Translations under genes and position numbers: made by a program
The notes under the pieces: generated by a model
What the model saw: only the letters and a program-made list of their open reading frames with translations
Told to the model about the DNA's origin: nothing
Database searches by the model: none
In this document: in pieces, positions 10,075-16,754 of the stretch
How positions within the stretch are numbered: position 1 is the first letter of the stretch
Layout: the number at the start of each line of letters is the position of its first letter
Source of the DNA: Betaproteobacteria bacterium
Lineage (GTDB): Bacteria; Pseudomonadota; Gammaproteobacteria; Burkholderiales; SG8-39
Direction: 5' to 3'
NCBI GenBank assembly: GCA_947476535.1
Contig: CANJRC010000031.1
Location: 1-33,687 of the forward strand
DNA: 33,687 bases

Positions 10075-10148
10075 GAACCGGATGCAAAATAAAATTTTTG
10101 CGTCCCCCGGGGTAGGCGAGTATGAGGGAAGCATCCCCTCATATTGCA
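10075..10148 (+). repeat. Structured ~75-nt intergenic repeat, copy 1
   Basis: This begins immediately after the dacC stop and ends 60 nt before the DUF493 start. It has two hairpins: an A/T-rich one (GCAAAA at 10084-10089 pairing TTTTGC at 10096-10101) and a perfect 8-bp one (TATGAGGG at 10121-10128 pairing CCCTCATA at 10136-10143). A closely related element of the same length and orientation lies at 16638-16712. Its role is unknown; it could be an untranslated RNA element, an attenuator or a small dispersed palindromic repeat. Confidence 0.7.
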
Positions 10149-10208
10149 ACAGCCCCTAAAAGTGTGAAACAACGGCGCTGCAACAGCATCCCGACGATGA
10201 GGCCGACC

Positions 10209-10484
10209 ATGTCAGATCCTGAAAAGTTCGAAACCCTGCTGGCGTTCCCCTGCGAGTTCCCTTTGAAGATCATGGGGCTCACCCAGCCCGGCTTCGCCCA
10301 GGCGGTGATCGAGGTGGTGAAACGCCATGCCCCCGACTTCGAACCGGCGACGGTGGAGATGCGCAGCAGCCGCGAAGCAAAGTACCTCTCCATCACCACC
10401 ACCATCAACGCACACTCGCAGGAGCAACTCGATGAGTTGTATCGCGAACTGTGCGATCACCCCATGGTTTCGATGGTGCTGTAG
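10209..10484 (+). CDS. DUF493 (YbeD-like) family protein
   Basis: A 91-residue cytoplasmic protein with the DUF493 pattern: LLAFPCEFPLKIMG at the N-terminus, then a ferredoxin-like alternation of strands and helices ending in HPMVSMVL. YbeD-family proteins are small ACT-like domains usually found beside lipB; their biochemical role is not established. The open frame extends upstream into the structured repeat, but that part is not family-like. The ATG at 10209 has an AGG-containing ribosome site about 6 nt upstream. The ATG at 10197 (adding MRPT) is a weaker alternative. Confidence 0.88.
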   Translation: MSDPEKFETLLAFPCEFPLKIMGLTQPGFAQAVIEVVKRHAPDFEPATVEMRSSREAKYLSITTTINAHSQEQLDELYRELCDHPMVSMVL

Positions 10485-10551
10485 GCTGCGCGCCAAACGG
10501 CAATTCTGTTAGACGCTCTAAAAACACCTGTCGCATTTTTGCCGCAACCTC

Positions 10552-10566
10552 GCGGAATAATTCCGC
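10552..10566. promoter_or_regulatory. Palindrome upstream of lipB
   Basis: GCGGAATAATTCCGC is a perfect 7-1-7 palindrome, 72 nt before the lipB start and upstream of a candidate promoter. The symmetry suggests a protein-binding site, though a short hairpin is also possible. No regulator can be named. Confidence 0.35.
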
Positions 10567-10584
10567 CGCCAACACGCGCGCCAC

Positions 10585-10612
10585 TTGCAGACAAGTTTCG
10601 CTGGTGTAGTAT
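10585..10612 (+). promoter_or_regulatory. Candidate lipB promoter
   Basis: TTGCAG and TAGTAT are separated by 16 nt, with TAGTAT ending 26 nt before the lipB ATG. The -35 matches consensus at only three of six positions, so this is tentative. The 153-nt gap between the DUF493 gene and lipB makes an internal promoter plausible. Confidence 0.35.
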
Positions 10613-10637
10613 TCGGTGCAAGCGAACTGCAGCCTAC

Positions 10638-11336
10638 ATGCCCACACCGTCACCACTCATCAAGCACCTCGGCCTCACGGCCTACGAGGCAACATGGCGC
10701 GCAATGCAGGAATTCACCGCGGCGCGCACCTCCCATGTACGCGATGAACTCTGGGTGGTGGAACATCCGCCCGTCTATACCGCTGGCATTGCCGCGCGGC
10801 CAGAGCATTTCCCGCGTCCCGGCTCGGTTGCAAACAAGGGTAAACCAATTCCGCTGGTACAGACGGACCGCGGCGGGCAGATCACCTATCACGGCCCGGG
10901 ACAGGCAGTGGTGTACGCCCTCGTCGATATCAACCGACGCAATATCAAGGTGCGCGAATTCGTAGGCTTGCTCGAGCAGTCCGTCATCGACTTGCTTGCC
11001 GAGTACAGCGTGCCCGCGGCGCGCCTGCAGGGTGCTCCGGGCGTCTATGTCGCCGGGGCAAAGATCGCCGCCCTCGGGCTCAAGGTCAAGAAGGCCGGTT
11101 GTTACCACGGCGTGAGCCTGAACGTCGAGCTCGACACCGCACCCTTCCTGGCCATTGATCCCTGTGGGTATCCGGGGCTTGCCGTCACGCGCACGCGTGA
11201 CCTGGGCATCCTGAAGAACACGCAAGACCTCGGCGAGGCATTGGCGCGACGCATCGCCCGGGCACTGGATGAGCGCGCCCGGCAGGCCAAACTGCGTGAA
11301 CGCACACGCGAGAGCCTGCATGCCATCCCGGCCTGA
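10638..11336 (+). CDS. lipB: Lipoyl(octanoyl) transferase LipB
   Basis: A 232-residue enzyme that moves octanoyl groups from acyl carrier protein to lipoyl domains, the first step of de novo lipoylation. It contains the family block [12 protein letters not shown], the catalytic lysine in GAKIAALG (Lys142) and the catalytic cysteine in DPCGYPG (Cys176). The open frame continues upstream, but the ATG at 10638 gives the family-like N-terminus. LipB feeds LipA, whose start codon lies 17 nt inside the end of this gene. Lipoylation serves pyruvate and 2-oxoglutarate dehydrogenases; an E1 gene for such a complex lies at 22029-24638. Confidence 0.95.
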   Translation: MPTPSPLIKHLGLTAYEATWRAMQEFTAARTSHVRDELWVVEHPPVYTAGIAARPEHFPRPGSVANKGKPIPLVQTDRGGQITYHGPGQAVVYALVDINRRNIKVREFVGLLEQSVIDLLAEYSVPAARLQGAPGVYVAGAKIAALGLKVKKAGCYHGVSLNVELDTAPFLAIDPCGYPGLAVTRTRDLGILKNTQDLGEALARRIARALDERARQAKLRERTRESLHAIPA

Positions 11337-12342
11337 CCTCGAAGGGCTGACCCCCGACCAGCTGAAAGCCTTGCAGAAGGGCCAGCTCAAGACGGCCAAG
11401 ATCCCAATCAAGATCGTGCCGCAGGAGCGGCTGCGCAAGCCGGAGTGGATTCGCGTGCGGGCGGCTCCCGCCGGGTCACGCTTCCATGACATCAAGCGCA
11501 TCCTGCGCGACGCCAAGCTACACACCGTGTGCGAGGAGGCATCCTGCCCGAATATCGGCGAATGCTTCGGCAAGGGCACCGCCACCTTCATGATCATGGG
11601 TGATACTTGCACGCGACGCTGCCCGTTCTGTGATGTGGCCCACGGCAAGCCCAGGCCGCTGGATGTCGAGGAGCCGCTCCACCTGGCCCAAACCATCGCC
11701 AAGCTGGGCCTGTCCTATGTCGTTATCACCAGTGTTGACCGCGACGACCTGAAAGATGGCGGGGCGCAGCATTTCGTCGACTGCATCCGCGCCGTGCGCA
11801 ATCTGTCACCCTCCACCCGCATCGAGATTCTGGTGCCGGACTTTCGCGGACGCCACGACCGGGCCCTGGCCATCCTCGATGCTGGCCCGCCGGACGTGAT
11901 GAATCACAACCTGGAAACGGTGCCGCGCCTTTACCGCGCCGCCCGCCCCGGATCCGATTACGTGCATTCGCTGAACCTGTTGAAAACCTTCAAGCAACGC
12001 CACCCCGATGTGCCGACAAAGTCCGGACTGATGGTCGGTCTGGGCGAAACGGACGATGAAATCCTCGAGACCATGCGCGACATGCGCGCCCACGACATCG
12101 ACATGCTCACCATCGGCCAGTACCTGCAACCCTCGGTGCACCACCTGCCGGTCAAGCGCTATGTCGAGCCGGCCGTGTTTAGCCGATGGGAAGCTGAAGC
12201 CTTCGCGATGGGGTTCCATCACGCGGCAGTGGGACCCATGGTGCGCTCGTCGTATCATGCCGACCAGCAGGCCCACGCCGCAGGCGTTCCTGGTACGGCC
12301 GCAGGCGTTCCTGGTACCGCCGCAGGCGTGCCGCACACGTAA
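11320..12342 (+). CDS. lipA: Lipoyl synthase LipA with repetitive C-terminal tail
   Basis: A 340-residue radical-SAM enzyme that inserts two sulfurs into the octanoyl chain. The SAM cluster motif is CTRRCPFC (Cys97, Cys101, Cys104). The auxiliary cluster that donates sulfur is the LipA-specific Cys71-x4-Cys76-x5-Cys82. The C-terminal RSSYHA motif is present. The ATG at 11320 is preferred; it overlaps lipB by 17 nt. After the family end at about residue 316 the protein continues with a tail of AAGVPGT repeats encoded by a 21-bp tandem repeat, which is not part of the usual fold. The core enzyme looks fully functional. Confidence 0.95.
   Translation: MPSRPDLEGLTPDQLKALQKGQLKTAKIPIKIVPQERLRKPEWIRVRAAPAGSRFHDIKRILRDAKLHTVCEEASCPNIGECFGKGTATFMIMGDTCTRRCPFCDVAHGKPRPLDVEEPLHLAQTIAKLGLSYVVITSVDRDDLKDGGAQHFVDCIRAVRNLSPSTRIEILVPDFRGRHDRALAILDAGPPDVMNHNLETVPRLYRAARPGSDYVHSLNLLKTFKQRHPDVPTKSGLMVGLGETDDEILETMRDMRAHDIDMLTIGQYLQPSVHHLPVKRYVEPAVFSRWEAEAFAMGFHHAAVGPMVRSSYHADQQAHAAGVPGTAAGVPGTAAGVPHT
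12280..12339 (+). repeat. 21-bp tandem repeat in the 3' end of lipA
   Basis: Two full units (12280-12300 and 12301-12321) differ by one base, followed by a partial third unit (12322-12339) that matches for the first eight bases and then diverges before the stop. The unit is seven codons, so it encodes the heptapeptide AAGVPGT in frame. Such repeats change copy number by slippage, so strain-to-strain length variation of the LipA tail is likely. Confidence 0.9.
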
Positions 12343-12438
12343 ATGAGTCGGCTGAAGGACTGAGGTTGTCGCTGCGCCGACAGCGGTATCGACACCCACA
12401 CCAAATGGGTATCTAGATTTCCCGACGGGAGGATTCAC

Positions 12439-12885
12439 ATGACAATTGACTGGCAACACTTCACGCCTTGGGCATCGCTGGCCGGCGGTTTGCTCATCGG
12501 CATCGCCGCATCCATGCTCCTTCTTCTCAATGGCCGCATCGCCGGGATCTCCGGCGTGCTTGGGGGACTGATTGCGTTTCGCCAGGACCAGCCGCGCCTG
12601 TGGCGCGTGCTGTTCCTCGCCGGGCTGCTCATCGCGCCGCTCGCATGGGCCATGACAGGCACACTGCCTGAGGCCACAATCTCCGCCGACTACATTGAGC
12701 TCATCGTCGCAGGACTGCTGGTGGGCGTAGGCACGCGCTACGGCACCGGCTGTACCAGCGGCCACGGCGTATGTGGCCTGTCGGCCTTGTCGCTGCGCTC
12801 GCTGGTGGCGACGCTGTGCTTCATGAGCAGCGGCATTGTGGCAGTGTATGTCGTTCGCCACGTCGTTCAGGCCTCTGGGGTCTGA
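12439..12885 (+). CDS. YeeE/YedE-type sulfur-transport membrane protein, N-terminal half
   Basis: A 148-residue membrane protein with about four spans. It carries the conserved-cysteine loop [18 protein letters not shown] characteristic of YeeE/YedE (DUF395) transporters, which in studied members import thiosulfate or related sulfur species. A strong ribosome site, GGGAGGA, is 7 nt before the ATG. The next gene starts one base after this stop and encodes the matching second half, so the two probably assemble into one transporter. In longer relatives both halves are on one polypeptide. Some databases call such proteins Pmp1/Pmp2. The actual substrate is not determined by sequence. Confidence 0.88.
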   Translation: MTIDWQHFTPWASLAGGLLIGIAASMLLLLNGRIAGISGVLGGLIAFRQDQPRLWRVLFLAGLLIAPLAWAMTGTLPEATISADYIELIVAGLLVGVGTRYGTGCTSGHGVCGLSALSLRSLVATLCFMSSGIVAVYVVRHVVQASGV

Positions 12886-12886
12886 C

Positions 12887-13303
12887 ATGCAGCTACTCAC
12901 CGCATTTGCCTCCGGCCTTGTGTTTGGCGTGGGCCTCATCCTCGCCGGCATGACCAACCCTGCCAAGGTCCAGGGCTTTCTCGATATCTTCGGCGCCTGG
13001 GATCCATCGCTAGGCCTGGTCATGGGCGGCGCGATCGTCGTTGGGGCATTCGCATTCTCGCGTGCAAAACGGCTCAGGCGTTCGCTACTCGACGCCCCGC
13101 TTTATATTCCCGAGCCACGTCGCCTCGACAAGCGGCTTCTATTTGGCAGCCTCGCCTTCGGCGTCGGCTGGGGTCTAGGCGGCTTTTGTCCCGGACCGGC
13201 ACTGGTGTGGCTAGGAACGGGCGACGCAAAAGCCGCTGTGTTCGTCCTAGCGATGATCGGCGGCATGGCCATCTTCGAATTGCTGCAGCCACGCGCGAAA
13301 TAA
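12887..13303 (+). CDS. YeeE/YedE-type sulfur-transport membrane protein, C-terminal half
   Basis: A 138-residue membrane protein with about four spans and the second YeeE/YedE cysteine loop, GLGGFCPGPALV. The N-terminal GLVFGVGLILAGMTNPAKVQGF segment is typical of this half. The ATG at 12887 directly follows the partner's stop with one intervening base, so translation is coupled; the open frame extending into the partner is a shadow. The stop lies 10 nt from the stop of the convergent VOC gene, and no hairpin terminator is visible between them. Confidence 0.88.
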   Translation: MQLLTAFASGLVFGVGLILAGMTNPAKVQGFLDIFGAWDPSLGLVMGGAIVVGAFAFSRAKRLRRSLLDAPLYIPEPRRLDKRLLFGSLAFGVGWGLGGFCPGPALVWLGTGDAKAAVFVLAMIGGMAIFELLQPRAK

Positions 13304-13313
13304 AGCGTGTTGC

Positions 13314-13769
13314 TCAGTGCTTGTCGCTGAGTTCGAGGATATTGCCCTCAGGGTCCCGCACGTAGACCGCCGTGGCAGTCCCGCCTGAGGGCGTGGACTT
13401 GGTAATGATCTCGGCCAGGTGGCTGCCGCCCGCGGCGAGCACCGCATCGTAGGCTTCCTTGACGTCCTCCACGCCAAAGCAGATATGGGCAAAGCCGAAA
13501 CGGTTTAGTTCCGGGCGCTTGCCTGGAACGGCCGTGTTGTAGGCGATGATTTCAAGCTCCGTTCCCTGCTCGCCGGCATCGGGAAGTCGCAGGTGCAACA
13601 CCCGCAGCTCGACATCCTTCAAGCCGGTATGCCGATCCAGCCACTCCCCCGAACGGGTCCGCTCCGGCCCCGCTTCTTCAAATCCAAAGACCTCCTTGTA
13701 GAACGTCACGAGACGATCCATGTTGCGTGCAATCAGGTTGGTGTGGCGAAATTGGGCGCTGATCGGCAT
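13314..13769 (-). CDS. VOC-superfamily (glyoxalase I-like) protein, copy 1
   Basis: A 151-residue protein of two beta-alpha-beta-beta-beta modules. The four metal-ligand positions expected for a glyoxalase-type VOC enzyme are present: His in FRHTN, Glu in ELEII, His in FAHICF, and Glu in the terminal EGNILEL. It resembles lactoylglutathione lyase, but the substrate is not certain. The start at 13769 is supported by AAGGAA 7 nt upstream; a longer open frame adds a non-homologous N-terminus. A related protein is at 31059-31529. It may belong to the adjacent leftward catabolic genes, although a 230-nt gap with hairpins separates it from the dioxygenase gene. Confidence 0.85.
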   Translation of the reverse strand: MPISAQFRHTNLIARNMDRLVTFYKEVFGFEEAGPERTRSGEWLDRHTGLKDVELRVLHLRLPDAGEQGTELEIIAYNTAVPGKRPELNRFGFAHICFGVEDVKEAYDAVLAAGGSHLAEIITKSTPSGGTATAVYVRDPEGNILELSDKH

Positions 13770-13841
13770 GCTGGTATTCCTTTTTTCAGTTCTGCATATG
13801 TGGTTGCCGACGGTCCGGCGTTGATTGTGCAAAGATGCTGG

Positions 13842-13862
13842 ACTCCCAAATTTCCCGGGAGT
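13842..13862. promoter_or_regulatory. Inverted repeat upstream of the VOC gene
   Basis: ACTCCC and GGGAGT flank a 9-nt spacer containing AAATTT, centred about 83 nt upstream of the VOC start. It could be an operator or a hairpin in the leader. No regulator can be assigned. Confidence 0.3.
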
Positions 13863-13947
13863 TCAGGCCATCGCCATCGCCCCGATCGACCTTTGGAGAG
13901 CCTAACAATGCCAGGGAACACATCCCCGCGCACTTCGCTAAATCAGG

Positions 13948-13974
13948 GCGCCTAATGCCAATTCTGGCAGGCGC
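13948..13974 (-). terminator. Bulged hairpin after the dioxygenase gene, possible terminator
   Basis: GCGCC and TGCCA (13948-13952, 13956-13960) pair with TGGCA and GGCGC (13965-13974), giving a 10-bp stem with a 3-nt bulge and a 4-nt loop. It lies 26 nt downstream of the dioxygenase stop on the - strand. The T-run after it is short, so termination would be weak; an operator role is also possible. Confidence 0.45.
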
Positions 13975-13999
13975 TCTACCCTAACTCTCTTTGGAACTT

Positions 14000-14842
14000 T
14001 TACTTCTCGGCGAGCGTGATCCGGTGCATCACGCGCTTGTAGCCATGGTAATCGTTGACCGGATTGTGCTGTGTGCAGCGGTTGTCCCAGAACGCAATCG
14101 ACCCCACCTGCCAGACAAAACGACAGGTGAACTCCGGGCGGATCTGGTGCTGGAACAAGTATTCGAGGATCGGCTTGCTCTCGGCATCCGTCATGCCGCG
14201 AAATCGCGCCGTATGCGCGACATTCACATACAGCGCCCTGCGGCCGGTCTCAGGATGCACCTTGACCGCGGGATGCTCGGAGACGTATTCTTTTTTCGCC
14301 TCGGGACGACCGTCGGAGGCGATGCGGTCTTCACGTGTCTTTGACACATCGGCTAGCGACGACATGTTGACCGCAACCAGTTCATCGACGATGCTGCGCA
14401 TCGTCTCGGACAGGGTCTCGTAGGCAAGGTACTGGTTGGCGAACAGCGTATCACCACCATAGGGCGGGATCTCGCGCGCGAGCAGCATGGTCGCCATGGG
14501 AGGATTGGGCAGGTAGGTGGTGTCCGCATGCCACACTCCGCCAAAATTCACTTTCTCATGCTCCAGTTTCATCACAGCGGTGAGTTCCGGAAAACCTTCG
14601 AGCCCCTTCACGAACGGATACTCGACCGGCTTGCCCAGCCGCCGCGCGAAGGCCATGTACTGGGCCGAGGTCAGTTCCTGGCCGCGAAAAAACACCACGT
14701 TGTACTTGAGCCAGATGCGGCGGATTTCGGCCATGGCGTCGGCATCCAGCTCGCGCGACAAGTCCACGCCATGGATTTCTGCGCCGAGCGCACCGGCAAT
14801 CGGCTTGATTTCCAGCTCTGTACGGGCCCCAGCTTGCGCCAT
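14000..14842 (-). CDS. TauD/TfdA-family Fe(II)/2-oxoglutarate dioxygenase
   Basis: A 280-residue cytoplasmic oxygenase. It has the facial triad of the family: His105 and Asp107 in WHADTTY and distal His259 in CTQHNP, with Arg270 in GYKRVMHRI as the likely 2-oxoglutarate anchor. Relatives hydroxylate taurine, alkyl sulfates, 2,4-D or similar compounds; the substrate here is not predictable. The start has AGGAG six bases upstream. A consensus TATAAT lies 27 nt before it. It follows the amidohydrolase gene on the same strand, but a strong terminator separates the two, so it is probably transcribed separately. Confidence 0.92.
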   Translation of the reverse strand: MAQAGARTELEIKPIAGALGAEIHGVDLSRELDADAMAEIRRIWLKYNVVFFRGQELTSAQYMAFARRLGKPVEYPFVKGLEGFPELTAVMKLEHEKVNFGGVWHADTTYLPNPPMATMLLAREIPPYGGDTLFANQYLAYETLSETMRSIVDELVAVNMSSLADVSKTREDRIASDGRPEAKKEYVSEHPAVKVHPETGRRALYVNVAHTARFRGMTDAESKPILEYLFQHQIRPEFTCRFVWQVGSIAFWDNRCTQHNPVNDYHGYKRVMHRITLAEK

Positions 14843-14869
14843 ATCACGCTCCTCATTGCAGATGGTTCG

Positions 14870-14875
14870 ATTATA
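14870..14875 (-). promoter_or_regulatory. Candidate -10 element for the TauD-type dioxygenase
   Basis: On the - strand this is a perfect TATAAT, placed so that the leader would be about 20 nt. A perfect TTGACA lies further upstream (14898-14903), but the spacing is 22 nt, too long for standard sigma-70 use, so an activator or another -35 may be needed. Confidence 0.5.
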
Positions 14876-14921
14876 GCCAAGCGTCGGCGCGCTTCCCTGT
14901 CAATGACCGTTGATCGGGATC

Positions 14922-14936
14922 GAATTCCTGGAATTC
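14922..14936. promoter_or_regulatory. Palindromic site upstream of the dioxygenase promoter
   Basis: GAATTCCTGGAATTC is a perfect 7-1-7 palindrome just upstream of the TTGACA-like box of the dioxygenase gene. Its position suits an activator or repressor operator. The binding protein is unknown. Confidence 0.4.
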
Positions 14937-14971
14937 CGCATAGCGAAGTGACTCTCGTTTCGCCGGCGAAA

Positions 14972-14999
14972 AAAAACGCAGCCCGAAGGCTGCGTTTTT
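14972..14999 (-). terminator. Rho-independent terminator of the amidohydrolase gene
   Basis: A perfect stem is formed by AAAAACGCAGCC and GGCTGCGTTTTT around a four-base loop that reads TTCG on the - strand, the very stable UUCG tetraloop, with flanking A- and T-tracts. It lies 17 nt beyond the amidohydrolase stop, so it ends that transcript before the dioxygenase gene. The symmetric A/T tracts would let it work in both directions. Confidence 0.92.
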
Positions 15000-15015
15000 G
15001 TGACACGGTTGCCGC

Positions 15016-16266
15016 TTAGGAACGCGATGAATTGCGTGTCGGGGTCTTCAGCGACTGCACGTTGCTCTCGCGCGGCTCGTTGGACAACTTAGTGCGCTCT
15101 TCCTTGGTCATCATGCCCAGCTGGACCAAGATGTTGAGCGCTTCGATCTGCACGCGCTCATTGCCCGGCACCTTGGCGAACAGGCGCTCGCGCACGTCGC
15201 GTGAGAACGGCCAGTCGCTGACGCTGTGCGGGAAGTCCGACGCCCAGCAGATGTTGTTGAGACCGATGGAGTGGCGCAGCGCCACGCCGGCGTGGTCTTC
15301 CTGGAACGAGAACGAGATGTGATCGCGCACGTACTGGCTCGGCGCCTTGGCCAGCTTGACGCCCGCCCAATGTCTATGACGGTTGAAGCGGTCGTCCATC
15401 TGCTCGAGCCAGTAGGGCAACCAGCCAATACCGGCTTCGGCAAAGTGGAAACGCAGCTTTGGATAGCGATCCAGCACGCCGCCGAGGAACAGTTGCTCGA
15501 TGGTGAGGATCGGGATCGTCGGCATCGGCAGATCGCAGGTCAAGAGCCACGCGAACATCGCCAGGTCCACGGCACCGTCCATCTTCAGCGCCTTGTCCTT
15601 CTGGCCGGGCAGCGGGTGGGACTTGCCCTTGTCCTCGCCGCCGAAGTTGTGGTGCGCCGTGACGCAGATGCCCATGTCGTTGGCCATCTTCCAGAACGGC
15701 TCGTCACCATAAGTACCCCACTCGCCGCCATTAGGGAAGGAGAGCAGCTGGGCTGCGCGGATGTTCGGCAGTTTGCCGATGCGCTCTAGTTCCGCGCAGG
15801 CGTCTTCAACATTGGTGGGCGGAATCACGCCCACGCCAAGCAGGCGGTCCGGTGCGTAGGAGCAGTAGTCCTGCAGCCAGGAATTGTAGGCGGTGGCGAT
15901 CGCCTTCAGCACTGCCGGATCCTTGATCTTCTTCAGGGACGTCGCGACCACCGCCGCGTACAGCAGCTCGGCGTCAGTGCCATCCTTTTCCTGCTCGGCC
16001 ACACGTTGCGCGCCGTCACCGGTGCCGGGCAGCTTGTCGGCAAACTTGTGGCCCTTGGTCTTGAATTCGGTGTACTTCTGGCCGCCGGTGAGCTGCAGGC
16101 CGAGCGGTGCGGGCTCGCTGTCCCCGATCTGCACGGCATCGCCGCCGCCTTCGATCTGAACGACCCTGGGCGCCTTGTCGCGCAGGTTGGCGGGCATACG
16201 CTCGGACCACGCCGTCGGCGGGACCTCTACGTGTGCATCAGCGGAAATTGCTTGGTATTTGCGCAT
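15016..16266 (-). CDS. Amidohydrolase-2 family metal-dependent hydrolase/decarboxylase
   Basis: A 416-residue TIM-barrel protein of the amidohydrolase-2 family, which includes ACMSD-type decarboxylases and ring-acid hydrolases. The N-terminal metal motif is the DAHVE variant (Asp-x-His-x-Glu). Further ligands are likely in CVTAHHN, and in the C-terminal WASDFPHS block the conserved Asp is present. RBS GAGGAGA precedes the ATG. It has its own near-consensus promoter with a probable operator, and is divergent from an IclR regulator gene, which suggests substrate-controlled expression. The substrate is unknown; aromatic or unsaturated carboxylic acids are typical for relatives. Confidence 0.88.
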   Translation of the reverse strand: MRKYQAISADAHVEVPPTAWSERMPANLRDKAPRVVQIEGGGDAVQIGDSEPAPLGLQLTGGQKYTEFKTKGHKFADKLPGTGDGAQRVAEQEKDGTDAELLYAAVVATSLKKIKDPAVLKAIATAYNSWLQDYCSYAPDRLLGVGVIPPTNVEDACAELERIGKLPNIRAAQLLSFPNGGEWGTYGDEPFWKMANDMGICVTAHHNFGGEDKGKSHPLPGQKDKALKMDGAVDLAMFAWLLTCDLPMPTIPILTIEQLFLGGVLDRYPKLRFHFAEAGIGWLPYWLEQMDDRFNRHRHWAGVKLAKAPSQYVRDHISFSFQEDHAGVALRHSIGLNNICWASDFPHSVSDWPFSRDVRERLFAKVPGNERVQIEALNILVQLGMMTKEERTKLSNEPRESNVQSLKTPTRNSSRS

Positions 16267-16346
16267 GACTTCTCCTCGTGTGATTGTGTCAATGGCAGCG
16301 GACTGCCGGAATTTTCGTCGGTCGTCGTATCTTCGTGGAATTCGAG

Positions 16347-16385
16347 CGTTCCGGCTAGTGGAACGATTGGGCCGGTTAGCGGAAC
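16347..16385. promoter_or_regulatory. Probable IclR-type operator, phased repeats
   Basis: CCGGCTAGTGGAAC (16351-16364) recurs as CCGGTTAGCGGAAC (16372-16385), exactly 21 bp apart, i.e. on the same face of the helix. The first unit is also part of an inverted repeat, CGTTCC (16347-16352) and GGAACG (16360-16365). The block lies right after the -10 of the leftward amidohydrolase promoter and covers its start site, which suits a repressor. The divergently encoded IclR protein is the natural candidate; this assignment is inference. Confidence 0.65.
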
Positions 16386-16388
16386 AAG

Positions 16389-16416
16389 CTTATAATGCAC
16401 TTGAGAATCGTGTCAA
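16389..16416 (-). promoter_or_regulatory. Sigma-70 promoter of the amidohydrolase gene
   Basis: On the - strand TTGACA (16416-16411) is followed after 16 nt by TATAAG (16394-16389). This is a perfect -35 and five of six at the -10, the strongest promoter seen in the window. Transcription would start near 16382, leaving about 115 nt of leader that includes the repeats at 16347-16385. Confidence 0.8.
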
Positions 16417-16637
16417 GACCCATTTTCATGTTGCGCGTAGCCAGCAGGGTTTGCAAGGACTACTTGTCGTGCGCCATTTTGTCACGATCAACGCGCCGAT
16501 TTTCAAGGTCGGCATGAATCCTGGGATCAGCAGACACTCACATGCAGGTGGAGTGCCGGTAGGACAACACGTAAAATGCAGTCCGTCGTCGCTTGGCCGT
16601 GGAGCCCGCGCCCGATAGAAGCCGACGGTCGCAATAG

Positions 16638-16712
16638 GAGCCGGTTGCGAAATGAATTTTTTGCAACCTCTGAAGTAGAGGAGCATGAGGGGACGCACTC
16701 CCTCATTTTGCA
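16638..16712 (+). repeat. Structured ~75-nt intergenic repeat, copy 2
   Basis: This is the counterpart of 10075-10148 with the same order of parts and the same orientation. Hairpins are TTGCGAAA (16645-16652) with 16659-16666, CCTCT/AGAGG (16667-16671 and 16677-16681), and ATGAGGG (16685-16691) with CCCTCAT (16700-16706). Several base differences from copy 1 keep the stems paired. It ends 42 nt before the iclR start. Confidence 0.7.
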
Positions 16713-16754
16713 GTCCATTCCAAGAACCACCTGTCGAAGGACCGATCGAGAGAC

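Larger units (their letters stand above)
16267..16754. other. 488-nt divergent intergenic region
   Basis: This is the only stretch over 300 nt without a gene. It holds the leftward amidohydrolase promoter and phased repeats (16347-16416), a TATAAT at 16391-16396 that could also serve rightward transcription with TTGGGC 18 nt upstream, a weak rightward TAAAAT at 16572-16577, and the second copy of the structured repeat (16638-16712) in the iclR leader. The short open frames within it look non-coding. Confidence 0.75.

Noticed and set aside
8383-10149. A 588-codon - strand open frame across dacC and the MBL-fold gene
   Set aside because: It spans two genes with intact catalytic motifs on the other strand and shows no domain or ribosome site.
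14855-14880. tRNA-like GGTTCGATTATAGCC string
   Set aside because: No acceptor stem, anticodon arm or D arm can be folded around it; it overlaps the dioxygenase promoter.
16685-16706. Possible mini-ykkC/guanidine-II riboswitch in the iclR leader
   Set aside because: That class needs paired hairpins with ACGR loops; only one loop here has ACG and copy 1 lacks it.
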